Assembly: GCA_000320545.1 (NCBI GenBank)
Contig: ADNK01002456.1
Location: 1 to 22,500, forward strand
Source of the DNA: Bigelowiella natans CCMP2755
Taxonomy: Eukaryota > Cercozoa > Chlorarachniophyceae
Direction: 5' to 3'
DNA length: 22,500 nt
In this document: positions 1 to 9,731 of the stretch, piece by piece
Numbering within the stretch: position 1 is the first letter of the stretch
Layout of the letters: every line of letters starts with the position of its first letter
Position numbers and translations under genes: made by a program
Notes under the pieces: generated by a model
What the model saw: only the letters and a program-made list of their open reading frames with translations
Databases searched by the model: none
Told to the model about the DNA's origin: nothing

Positions 1-317
1 CCCTAACCCTGACCCATGCCCTGTCCCTGACCCATGCCCTGTCCCTGACCCATGCCCTGTCCCTGACCCATGCCCTGACCCTGACCCATGCCCTGACCCT
101 GACTCATGCCCTGACCCTGACCCATGCCCTGACCCTGACTCATGCCCTGACCCTGACCCATGCCCTGACCCTGACCCATGCCCTGACCCTGACCCATGCC
201 CTGACCCTGACCCATGCCCTGACCCTGATCCATGCCCTGACTCTGACCCATGCCCTGACCCTGAACCATGCCCTGACCCCGACTGATGCCCTGACCCATG
301 CCCTGACCCTGACCCAA
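1..317. repeat. Telomere-like 12-bp minisatellite
   Basis: The block is a tandem array whose usual unit is CCCTGACCCATG, about 26 copies, with variants such as CCCTGT, CCCTGATCC and CCCCGACTG. It starts with CCCTAACCCTGACCC, and CCCTAA is the C-rich strand of the common TTAGGG telomere repeat, so the array reads as degenerate telomeric hexamers locked into a dimeric 12-bp period. The minus strand gives an open frame of Met-Gly-Gln-Gly repeats, which follows from the 12-bp period and is not evidence of a gene. The array begins at base 1, so its true left extent is unknown. It could be subtelomeric or an interstitial telomere-derived satellite. Confidence 0.9.
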
Positions 318-974
318 ACCCCAAATTCCTTTCTCCTTATTTCACGGCCGACCTTTCACACATGCAAGTTGACCCCAATTGCTGTTCATTTCCTTTGTTC
401 TCATTTTGTTTTGTGGGTTTGTCGTTGCACTCGTGTTGTTGTCCCAGAACACGTTTTGAAATTGAAAAAGGATCAAGCGGCTCGTTCATTGCAGAAAGTG
501 TCTTTTGCATGAAGGATGAGAAAATGCGAGTATGAGTCTCGTGAGAATTGGTGCTTTGGCATGCATGTCAGCCGTTCATTGCACATGTGAGTGACAACAA
601 ACATGCGCATGCCAGAATGCTGTGATGGATATGACTAGATGAAGCACATGCAATTGTTTGCTGTGTCCATGTAGGGCATGCATTCTCTTTTTCTACTTCC
701 CCGCGCGCAAACATGCGCATGTGCAATGCCAGAATGCTGTGATGGATGTGACTAGATGATGCACATGCAATGCATGCTGTGTCCATGTGAGGCATGCATT
801 CTCTTTTTCTACTTCCCCGCGCGCAAACCTGTCGCATCGCATTCCTCCGGATCTCATTCTCTTGTTTGTGCTAGCGGCACCTGCACACAGCTAGACAGGT
901 TTGTCTGTCCGTGCATGTGATATCACACCCGCATTCGAAGTAGTGTTCAGTTTTGAATAGTGTGATTCTTGTCT
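318..974. other. Gene-free flank with GCATGC-rich sequence
   Basis: Between the minisatellite and the ARL16 stop codon I find no coding exon on either strand. The stretch is rich in CA/TG steps and in the palindrome GCATGC (near 559, 608, 676, 772 and 792), and it holds the tandem duplication annotated separately. The minus-strand open frame over 568-837 only translates that duplication. Confidence 0.6.
598..828. repeat. Tandem duplication, two copies of about 110-118 bp
   Basis: Copy one starts at the ACATGCGCAT of 601 and copy two at the same word at 711. Both continue through the shared word AGAATGCTGTGATGGAT and end in CTTCCCCGCGCGCAAAC. They differ by small indels (copy two has extra GTGCA after the first word and an expanded ATGCATGC) and a few substitutions, so the event is not brand new. 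No coding role is apparent. Confidence 0.85.
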
Positions 975-2403
975 CTAACTAGATGATCGAGGAGCAAGAT
1001 TTACCAAATACTCCAGTAATTTTTCACAACCTTGACCAGTGGCCGCACACACTTCAAATTTGGAGAAATTTGCAAACTGTTTCTTTTCATGGCCACTGAT
1101 GTCTACGTTTATGATCTTTTCTCTGGATTCTTCCCTGAGAGTGAGGTCTAATTTTGGATTTACATGACATGCGATCTTTTCTAGCTGAAGCAATTCGACT
1201 ACATCGTCAACTGCCATCTGAGAATATACGTGGAAAAATAGATTAATGTTCTGATGGACTCTGTGATCATCATCATCATCATTGTCATCATCGTTATTGT
1301 CCTGACATGGACGGCGAACTTAGCTGCTGACCAGATACGGAAGATCGATTTTGTTAAGGACGACGATGATTGGTTTCTTCTGCATCTGAGATACGTTTAA
1401 GTAATATGAAAGTCAATTTTGCAATTGGATTAGAAAATTGTTGTGTATATTTTTACATCCTTATGATAAACAGCGTCAAATAGCCATGAAGAAGCTGGAG
1501 CAATCTGTGTAATTGGTCTTTATCAGCATGAGGTAGGCATTAATGTGTTATATCCAGCATTTGGATTGATCTACCTACAATTATACCTGGTATCTGTCGG
1601 AAATATCGATAACAAATATGAGAATACTGCATGTTTCATAGAAGTCATGCCAGCAATCGCGCATTGGATATCCAACCTAACATTTAATTTAAGAATGGGA
1701 ATAATAAATATGAATCCAGTCTGGAAAAACCCGCTGGTAAAGTTGAGGATCCTTTCACGAACCTCTCTGACTCTTAAATTTCCCCCTTTATAACTGAGCT
1801 CCTGAGGAATAGTTACCGCTCAAGATTCATAATTCATTATCTCGAGAAGCGTTTTCTCACAACAACATCCACTCAATTTGTTCAATGTTGTATACCCTCT
1901 GCTTCTTTTTATTGGCGCTCTGTCGTACGATCGATTACCTTAAAGTCGATTCCACAGGTTTCTCCGGGATTAAGTGGTGTAGTTCCTAAGGGTTTGCTTC
2001 TAGGAGATCCCATCCACGATCGTTTCCGACGGTGTTTCTTCCCCTCAAACTCGCACATTGACTGGTGGCGGCAACAGGGGAGAGAGAAAACTTTACGAAG
2101 GACGAAACCGACGATTTAATCTAAATTTTGAGCGATCTTGAAGATTTCCAAAAAGACCGAACAGCACTCGAATGTTGTGACACATCGAGATGGTAACGAA
2201 ATCATTATCATCGTCATCATCATCATCGTCGTCGTATCGTCATCGTCTAGTCGAACACCCAAAACCTCAAACTTTGTTTTTCTATCTCTCACGATTTGTT
2301 GCCTACAGATTCAAGTGAAAAACAGAATTGTACTCCTCACCTTTAAGCGAGAAAGGAGAACCGTTTTACCCGAGCGTGACGGGCCAACCAAGAGCACCTC
2401 CAT
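975..2403 (-). CDS. ARL16: ARL16-like ARF-family small GTPase, seven exons
   Basis: Predicted join on the minus strand: 2403-2341, 2061-1939, 1801-1763, 1676-1587, 1504-1457, 1385-1332, 1217-975; 660 nt, 219 residues plus stop. All six introns are GT-AG and all are phase 0. The GTPase fold is clear: P-loop GPSRSGKT near residue 7 (G1), REVGY near residue 74 in place of the usual DxxG (G3), NKIDLP near residue 130 (G4) and CAATGQG near residue 198 (G5). The atypical RE(L/V)G at G3, followed by a W..(Y/F)Y-type segment, and IAC after the G4 region are as I know them from ARL16, which favours that family over ARL3 or ARF1. There is no Gly at position 2, so N-myristoylation is not expected. ARL16 acts in Golgi-to-cilium traffic in animal cells; a flagellum in this organism is an inference. 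The start is the first in-frame ATG just before the P-loop. Confidence 0.86.
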
Positions 2404-3222
2404 TTCACAGATACGAACCACTGTTTCCAATACGATACTATTTCTACAAAATAAGCACCTAAGGTAGTATCGCTATTTGGCCATCTTAGATCTAGTGCTT
2501 GCTGGAGGCGTTGTTCTTGCTGGAAGCACTGTTCATACGTGCAAGCAGTTGCATTCCTCCTCCTCCTCCTCTCTTCCCAGTGACTTTTGTTGTAGTCATT
2601 GTAGATCTATTACTTCTTTAGACCAAAGAACTACCGAACAACTTCCAAGGATAGATTGGGCTAGAAACACAGATTAACGACATACTTTGAGCGATGTCGC
2701 TTATATGGTTTTATAGGCCTATCCATTGTAATGTGCAAGGAAGGGTACCCAACCGCCTAATGCCCATATTACCCGAAGCTCCGACAAAAGACACGATTTT
2801 CTTTTCCTGTTTCTTCTTTGATTTTGTTGTCGGTAGTCATTGTTGTTATTGTTGCTGTCATATTGTGACATAATAATTTTGGTAGTTTTCCCAATAGTAA
2901 TTGCGAACATAAATACATGATGTCGGAGGAACTAACTAACTGACTAACTAGATCTAACTAACTAACTAACAGGAGGATGAACAAGAGTTAATCATCATGA
3001 TGCGCTCTCTCGCGACCTTTAACAATTAACTAACGAACTAGTAGTGGACAAGGAAAGAAAGCTAGCTCTTTGCTGTTGCTCACCACATTATACCGAAGTT
3101 CGAGGTAGAGGAAAGAAGAGCGAAGGGGGAACAACCGATACTCCCCTTGAACAACATCTCCTGAAAAATAGAAACTGGAAGGCTTCTCGCCTCAACTTTC
3201 AATAGCCACGAACTACGGCACG
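2404..3222. promoter_or_regulatory. Divergent intergenic region between ARL16 and ENT
   Basis: The 819 bp separate the start codons of two oppositely transcribed genes, so both promoters and 5' UTRs should lie here. The region contains three copies of the perfect palindrome TAGATCTA (2487, 2602, 2949), a CTAA-rich tract at about 2931-2972, and a short TCC repeat at about 2556. Open frames here (2477-2677 plus, 2719-2910 minus) have no recognisable protein features. I cannot identify a TATA box or transcription start with confidence. Confidence 0.55.
2931..2972. repeat. CTAA tetranucleotide-rich tract
   Basis: AACTAACTAACTGACTAACTA is followed by GATCTAACTAACTAACTAAC. It is an imperfect (CTAA)n microsatellite interrupted by a TAGATCTA palindrome, in the divergent promoter region. 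Confidence 0.8.
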
Positions 3223-4604
3223 ATGAAGATGCTTCAACCGGACACTGGCCCTCCGGTCAGATAGTCATAGGATTCTTTCTCAAAGTTTTGATTCTCATTT
3301 TTTACGGCCGTGTTCGATTACAAGAGCGTTGTGTTCTGCACAACAGTGCATTAATCGTGACATATGAAATAATTTATTCCTTTCGTTTATTTCATTTTAT
3401 GCCTTTGTATGCCACTGAGCGAGAACGTGCGAGGTTGCAAGCGAATAGGAATTAATTCCTCTAAAAATATATTGTCTTCTTATTCTTCAGGTGGATAGAT
3501 ACAACGTCTGTTACTTTCTGCTATTTTTCCTTTCTCTGGCCACTCTACTTCCATGGGTATGTCAATACTTTTCGGAAAGGGTTGGCAGTCTTTGATTATG
3601 GAACATCTATCTTGGAATTTCTTACGCTTTGATTTTGATATGAATACCTAGAATGCATTCATCAGCTCTTCTGGATACTTTCTTGCGGTTACTACTCTCC
3701 TAATGTTTACTTCATTTTATACCTCGCTCTATCTTAGACTTCCTTATTGCCTCTATAGTCTCACAAATAGTAGTATACGCAAGTGTATGGTTTACACTTT
3801 CGTAATGGATGTACTACTACATACAAATGGGCATGTCCCAAAATAATGTTTATAAATTGCATGGTCACCTTTCTAGCCTCATTCGGCATATTAGTGAACT
3901 TAATCCATCCTCTCTGTGTGTGTCTTTCTCCTCCACTCCCTTTCTTTAAGAGGCTGGGTGGTACCTCATATTCCGTCAACTTTGAGAACTACTTCGGAGT
4001 GACTTACAACGTTACAAATATGCTTTCTCTGGCTCTCCTCACATACACACCCTTGGGAGGGTAACAGAATCATTTAAGCAACAATTTACCAATTAAAAAG
4101 CAAATTATCAACTCAGCATATTCGTATCGAGCTTAGATATGTCTTTTAGTGACCCTATATGTTCATCGCAGATTTAGCGCCCGCATTAAAGTTCTGTATC
4201 CATTTATCGTGGTTTTCTTCGCATTCATTCTGCAAACGGTTCGATGTATAATACCGTACTTGCGATTGAGAATGACCGCACTGCTAACCGAGAGATACAG
4301 CATCAATAGCAACCATTTGCTTTCTCTAGAATGTTGTCTTCCTCATCTTCTTACATCTTTGTCGTTTCCTACCCCTCCCCCTCTTCCTCTTCCTCCTCCT
4401 CCACATAATCCTCCATCGTATGGGGTATATTTTAACAACTGCGTCTTTTACTTACTTTCCATACCACTACCACCATCACCACAGGTTGCGTGTTTGATAC
4501 CTCCGACAAAGTTGGATGGAAACTCTTTCTTCGCAATGACTGTAGCACTTGTCACGGTGTGTGGGGGATGCAATGCGTTGATCCAGGTTATAGAAGAACA
4601 AACT

Positions 4605-4638
<34 letters not shown>

Positions 4639-6214
4639 GATAGTGGGACTTTGAACAGCCTCTCTTAGTAGAAAAAAGGGTAGAGATAAAAATTTCACCG
4701 AAACAACAAAACAAAGGCTGGACTGTTTGGCTTGGCAGCGCGACTTCCCACGACATATGTGCAGGGATTAATGGCAGGGTTATACAGCAACAAACCAAAC
4801 ACTAGTATTATTTTATATATGTGTGAATAATCTTTAATCTTTCTACCTACCCATCAATCAATTAACATGATTAGTCTAGATATCCGAGAATGACTTGGTA
4901 ATTGGACTACTATTACTACTATAACTACTACTACTATTACTACTACTACTACTATTTTGATGATGCATAATCGATTCGATGGTGCTTTACAAAGGCAAGG
5001 GATGGGGGGACTTCTGCCAGCAAGTTTGGTTGTGCTCACTGTTGCTGTTAGCCCTCCAACAGATGGTATCATTACTATTTTTACCAGTGATTACTTGACA
5101 TATTGCTTCATTTTCAATTATTGATTGGGGAAGAGGATGAAGAAAAATGGATGATTAATACAACAAATTGCTGCCATGAATATGAATAAAAATGATGGAT
5201 ATTACAACAGGCACGCCTACTTATGAAGATGTTAAATGGAGCGCTTTTAGCTTCTTCGCCATTGCTTCATTGACGGTATTTCTATAAAGTATTAAGAGTT
5301 ATTATAGGTGGCATAATAGAAGCAGGGAGCCTATTACTCTATAGAGTACCATCTGACAATGATGGTAGGAATAGCTGTGGAGTATTTTCTTCTATGTAGT
5401 CCTCTTTATGCTGCTGAATAATATTTCTTCAACATTGTAACCGAACATCATCCCTCTACCAAGGCATTTCTGGCTATAGTAGGCTACGTTTGCCTCGAGA
5501 GACTGCCTATTCTGGAGCACTTTGGTGCTCTTGACCTTGTGTCAACTGTACGTTTCCAAGTTGCTGATGTGAGGATATACTATTTACAACAATCTATGTA
5601 CGTATAAAAGCTGCTATGTGGTGATATTTTTTATCAAGAAAGTATTTTTTGTGAACTTTGTTCTTTAAAAGTAATGTAGAAGATATACTAACGAAGAACA
5701 CTATAATAAAAACAGGAGAACTATTCAGAGCCATCATTGACGTCAGACATGAATAATCATCATCAACAACAACATCAGCATCAGCAACAGGAGCACCAGT
5801 TCCTTGATTCTGGAGTTAGCAGCTGCAATCCGTCAAATGAGTACCACAAAATATTGCAGATATCAGCATCAGAAGAAGTGGGTGGGGGAGAAGTTACTGC
5901 TGGCAATGGAAACAACCATAATTACTGCAACGAGCATGAAGAGGATTATCGTGATCGTTTGAATGATGACGAGTTAAAGAAATCTCTTTCTCCATCAGTA
6001 AATAAAAACAGAGGTCGTGTCTCAATTTCTACTACAACGATGGATAACGTTGTTCTTAATCGCTCAAGATCAGGAAGAAGTGAAGTGGGAGTGCCTCTTT
6101 GTAGGGCTGCCTCAACTCGTACATATATTGACATCAGGTAGGTGGTGTGCGATTTATAGATGATGCGGATTTGTAGATATGGATCATTAGAAAAGAATGA
6201 TGATAGTGATGATT

Positions 6215-6250
<36 letters not shown>

Positions 6251-7103
6251 GTAATTGTTATAACTACAGTCCTTTGGCTTGGGGAGTCTTTATAAATTTC
6301 TCGATCTCCCTTTCGGTTTTTCCTAGTGTAACGGCGAACATATATGCTTCTCAGGTGGTGTAGTAGTAACATTTCCTTCAACTACCACTACTACTAGTAG
6401 TAGTACTAGTACATAGCTTGTACTCTTTCGCATTAGTATATACGACTCTCTTTTCCTTGTCATTCGCCTATCTTAATTGTGCTAACACCAATGTTATGTG
6501 TGTTACTGGCCTTATTATCATCACCATCTTCATCATCAGCATATATCAACTCCTGTTTTCTTTAGGCTAATGCCCATCAGGATGGTAGTCAAATTAAGTT
6601 CAACGCAAATCCTAAAGAGGGGCGTTTCTATGGGGATCTGTTTGTGCCGATTACGTGTTTCTTGCTCTTCAACTTCTTCGATTTTATTGGTAGTAAGTAA
6701 AACGAGAATGAATAAGGGGAAGGAGGGAGTCTTCAGCAGAAACATATTATCGTTGATAGGTCATTGATTGTGGTTGTTGTTGTTGTTTTACCACTTATTT
6801 TATCAGGTCGCAGTTTAGCAAAATATCGTGCTGTACCTATAGGATCGCTGCTGCCCCTCTCCATTGCACGAATCGTTTTTGTTCCGCTGTTTCTCCTCTG
6901 TAACGTTGTGCAGGTAAAAAAAGATAACTATCATCAATGTGATCGTCGTGTATTTGTGTGTTCACATTCTTTCGCATAAAGAAGACATCGTGCATATCAT
7001 CAACGCATACATTTCAATGATTACTGCTATTTCTAGTCGTTATTTTGGTGCTGGCAAAAGTACACACCACGCATAACACAAGCACACACAGACAATATAT
7101 ATA

Positions 7104-7171
<68 letters not shown>

Positions 7172-7854
7172 TGTATTTGATAGCCACACTCATATGTTGG
7201 AGAATTAATACAACAATAATTTAGGTTGGTGAGTCGATGATTCCGTCCATTTTCACCAATGTTACATATCCAATCTGTTTTATGATTGGTCTTGCATTTA
7301 CCAATGGGTAATAATGGATTATTAGTATCATAGTTATTATTAAATATTATTTTAATCAACACTGTGTTTCTCACCTTCCTCCTCCTCCTCCTGTTACTCG
7401 TACTTGTTTCTTATCCATCGACTGCTCACTACTAGTAACTTTTATCTAATGCTATCACTATTACCACACCTTGAACAGAAATGCTGCTGCTGCTGCTGCT
7501 GCTGCTGCTATATACAAAAGAAGTTCTGCCACCTACAAATACTCATGTGCTGCTATCTACCTGCCTACCTACCTACCTACTGACGAAATTTATACTACTC
7601 AAAGGTATTTGAACACTCTGCAATTCATGACAGCACCGAGCTTAGTTCCAGATTCACTTCAGGTGGTGAGAAGTGAATAACGAGAAAGAATGAGCGATCA
7701 TCACTGTATTTGTTGTTTTATTTTTTCGAATAATCAACAGGATAGTGCTGGAAGAATGATGTGTTTTTTCTGTTCCGCTGGTTTATTGGCTGGCTCCACC
7801 CTGTCTTTCTTCTTGCACTATCTACTCTGCACCTGCAACCCAGCGACTAGGTAG
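3223..7854 (+). CDS. ENT: Equilibrative nucleoside transporter (SLC29/ENT family), 17 exons
   Basis: Predicted join: 3223-3255, 3491-3556, 3652-3687, 3951-4060, 4172-4238, 4485-4586, 4717-4778, 4995-5065, 5211-5275, 5464-5547, 5716-6137, 6270-6354, 6566-6689, 6807-6913, 7225-7307, 7605-7662, 7741-7854; 1689 nt, 562 residues plus stop. All phases agree. ENTs are facilitative carriers of nucleosides and nucleobases with 11 membrane helices. Family signatures appear in order: DRYN...LATLLPWNAF (TM1), GNSFFAMTVAL (TM4), AGLFGLAARLP then MAGQGMGG (TM5), YVCLERLP after TM6, LAWGVFINF (TM7), FNFFDFIGRSLAKY (TM8), VFVPLFLLCN (TM9), GLAFTNGYLNTL (TM10) and SAGRMMCFFCSAGLLAG (TM11). The Asp and Arg of DFIGRS, important in human ENT1, are present. 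Exon 11 is a Gln/His/Ser-rich TM6-TM7 loop of about 140 residues, larger than in the human protein. Location, plasma membrane or organelle, is not shown. Single splice sites may be off by a few bases. Confidence 0.93.
4609..4641. repeat. (GAT)n microsatellite in an ENT intron
   Basis: An imperfect GATGATGAT run with GAC and AAT interruptions lies in the intron after exon 6. It also creates the His-rich minus-strand open frame at 4448-4798, which I do not consider a gene. Confidence 0.8.
4911..4955. repeat. (CTA)n/(ACT)n microsatellite in an ENT intron
   Basis: A run of CTACTATTACTACTACTAC lies in the intron between exons 7 and 8. It is interrupted by single substitutions. Confidence 0.8.
6214..6250. 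repeat. (GAT)n microsatellite in an ENT intron
   Basis: About twelve GAT/ATG units lie in the intron after exon 11, close to the 3' splice site at 6269. The poly-Asp plus-strand open frame here is a shadow of the repeat. Confidence 0.9.
7095..7170. repeat. (AT)n followed directly by (TG)15
   Basis: An AT dinucleotide run of about 44 bp, with one TTAA break, passes into fifteen TG units. It lies in the ENT intron between exons 14 and 15. This compound microsatellite should be highly variable. Confidence 0.92.
7480..7583. repeat. (GCT)n and (CTAC)n microsatellites in an ENT intron
   Basis: Nine GCT units at about 7482-7509 and a (CTAC)n stretch at about 7556-7581 lie upstream of exon 16. The intron is open in the exon 16 frame from 7471, so it would encode poly-Ala if an upstream 3' splice site were used. 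The transporter family has no such segment. Confidence 0.75.
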
Positions 7855-8157
7855 CAGAAAGTCTGCAATAGAATGCGATCAATATCCATCTGGATATCCA
7901 TAGCGGAGATTAATTGCAGCAGCAGCAGCAGCCATTTTTATCGATAATTGGATAGAGGTGCCAGAAAAGGGAATAGGATTAGAATAGCTCAAAAAATTCT
8001 GAAATTGAGGAACAGGCGTTGTGAATGATTATGAGAATAAACATTCATCGCAATACTAAGAAGAGATGAGTGACTTCATAACACGTTAATATTGTCAAAC
8101 TAACACTTGATGTTGAAATGGCCAACACAACATCAGTCAGCAGTAGATGTGCTGACG

Positions 8158-8235
8158 ATGTGCACATGCGCACGCACGCGTGCATGTTGCGTGAGTGCAT
8201 CATGCACACCCACCCCGCATGCACATGCGCACACA
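8158..8235. other. Alternating purine-pyrimidine tracts (Z-DNA-prone)
   Basis: Bases 8158-8187 alternate purine and pyrimidine without a break for 30 bp, including TGCACATGCGCACGCACGCG. Bases 8216-8235 do so again for 20 bp. Such GC/CA/TG alternation favours left-handed DNA under negative supercoiling. No coding function is apparent. Confidence 0.7.
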
Positions 8236-8479
8236 GCTAGCTCACAACCACGGCAAACGCACAAGTTTTCACCAAAAACGGGTTTTCTCGGCAACCAGAG
8301 GTCGGTTAGAACTGGGTTGAGCTCAATCGACGAAGCTCTAGGCTGATTTCGCTCTTCAAAGTGGCCTAATATAATAGACATAGTAATAGCATATATATAA
8401 TTAATCATGAATTTCCAAATCTAGCAATGCAAAGTCCTCTCACGTTTCACTTTTTGTGAAAATGTGTGCATTTGAACTG

Positions 8480-8905
8480 GTTGGCAGCGCGCACACTTCT
8501 AGACTTTTTGGTCTAGCATGTCACAGCGAAATTTTATCCAATCATTGAATTTTGGATTTTTTTGCAGATTCGCTAGTTCGGAACCGTCGCCGATGAGAGA
8601 TTTGACAAACCTAGTAGTGTCACAACCAATTTCAACAGAACGCACTGGAAAGTGCTCAAGCTTGAACTGAAACAGCAAAATTGGTCATTTTGCATTGATT
8701 GGTGCAAAAACTGTGCCAAAACAACGTGTTTCTGCGCATCATTTTTGATGTTTTTTTGAAACTTGAGTACGCTCCAGTGCATTTTTATGAAAGTGGATGA
8801 CACACTTGTGAAAGATCTCATTGAGTCCGTTCCGAATCAGCAAAAAAATCCGAAATTGGACCAAAATCAATGCGCTAGATGGACCAAATGAAAGCTAGCG
8901 TGCGT
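8480..8905. repeat. Large imperfect inverted repeat (foldback)
   Basis: The left arm at about 8500-8663 pairs with the right arm at about 8762-8890. Exact complementary blocks occur in the right order: 8554-8565 with 8840-8851 (12 bp), 8577-8584 with 8829-8836, 8642-8649 with 8773-8780 and 8655-8660 with 8762-8767. TTTGGTC...TAGC at 8507-8517 pairs with 8874-8888 across a 4-bp gap. The loop is about 100 bp. Weaker similarity continues outward on both sides. Arms are clearly diverged. This could be a decayed MITE or foldback element, or a hairpin RNA source. No target-site duplication is evident by eye. Confidence 0.75.
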
Positions 8906-9067
8906 TGGTTTGGCGATTTTGCCTGATTTCACATTTCATCGTCAAGTGTCCAACGTGCATGATGAAATTTAGCATGGAATGGACTTTGAGACTGATGCTT
9001 CAATTTGTTTCAAATTGGAATTTGCACATTGCGCTTGAATGCGAATGCACAATCATCTTTGTCACAC

Positions 9068-9087
9068 CATGCTAGCATGCTAGCATG
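9068..9087. repeat. Perfect 20-bp palindrome
   Basis: CATGCTAGCATGCTAGCATG equals its own reverse complement. It is built from overlapping GCTAGC and GCATGC and lies in the gene-poor block. It can form a cruciform or bind a dimeric protein. No function is known. Confidence 0.9.
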
Positions 9088-9731
9088 AGTAATGAGTGTG
9101 CACGTGTCATCAGTCATCAGGTGCGTCATGCACACTGACATCGTCGGAAATTTCCGATTTGCGTGTTCAGAAGGTGCTGATTTTTATCACAAATCGTGGT
9201 GAAACTCGACTTCTGGGTGACATACACTTTCCCTTGCTTATTTTAATGATAGACATTGCTGTGTCTATTATTTTATATTTTTTCCAGGTTAATTATTTGT
9301 CTACGCACCAAGCACGACGTTTTCAACCACGCAGCACGCCTTGGCGACGCATGCAAGCACGCTCGATCAAGTGCACATTTGCAGGGTTTGTCGTGGTTGT
9401 GCTAGCTAGCAGCTTGATGTGTCGGCTGATGTTTTGGCAATACGGTGCCACACTGCAGCCATAGCATGGGCGGCGCACACATTCATGCTGCCACTGTCAT
9501 TAGACGCCATGCCAGACCTGCTGCACGTTGTGGAAGCATGCATTGCAGATTTCCCGCATGTGTCGATGAAGAATTGGCATCGACCTAATTGGCACATCAG
9601 ATGTGGTCACATTGTCCAACCCCATGTTCATTGCTAGTAGGCTCGGACACTTGCGGCAGGCAGCACAAATGCTAGCAACATCAGTGGATGTCACTGCTTC
9701 TACCACTCTTTATACTTCCACACGAAACATA

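Larger units (their letters stand above)
7855..9731. other. Convergent gene-poor block between ENT and the 9732-10434 gene
   Basis: These 1.9 kb lie between two 3' ends. Composition differs from the intron-rich genes: many CA/TG steps and the palindromes GCATGC and GCTAGC, few triplet repeats. Open frames at 9096-9464, 9406-9597, 9419-9637, 9500-9706 and 9603-9869 overlap on both strands. None has a recognisable domain, and I do not call them genes. The block could be remains of a mobile element or a non-coding transcript. The structured parts are listed separately. Confidence 0.55.

Noticed and set aside
3-317. 104-residue minus-strand Met-Gly-Gln-Gly repeat protein
   Set aside because: A 12-bp tandem repeat without stops always yields a long open frame; no start context or neighbouring exon supports a gene.
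568-837. 89-residue minus-strand open frame with internal repeats
   Set aside because: It only translates the tandem duplication, and the repeated segments reflect the DNA period.
2477-2910. Short open frames in the ARL16-ENT intergenic region
   Set aside because: No motif, no splice-linked partner exon, and they lie where both promoters must be.
7033-7374. His/Thr-Tyr/Ile repeat open frame on the minus strand
   Set aside because: It is a translation of the (AT)n(TG)n microsatellite and of ENT exon 15 in antisense.
9406-9706. Overlapping minus-strand frames that looked like a transposase remnant
   Set aside because: They contain Cys and His residues but no ordered catalytic or zinc motif, and frames overlap on both strands.
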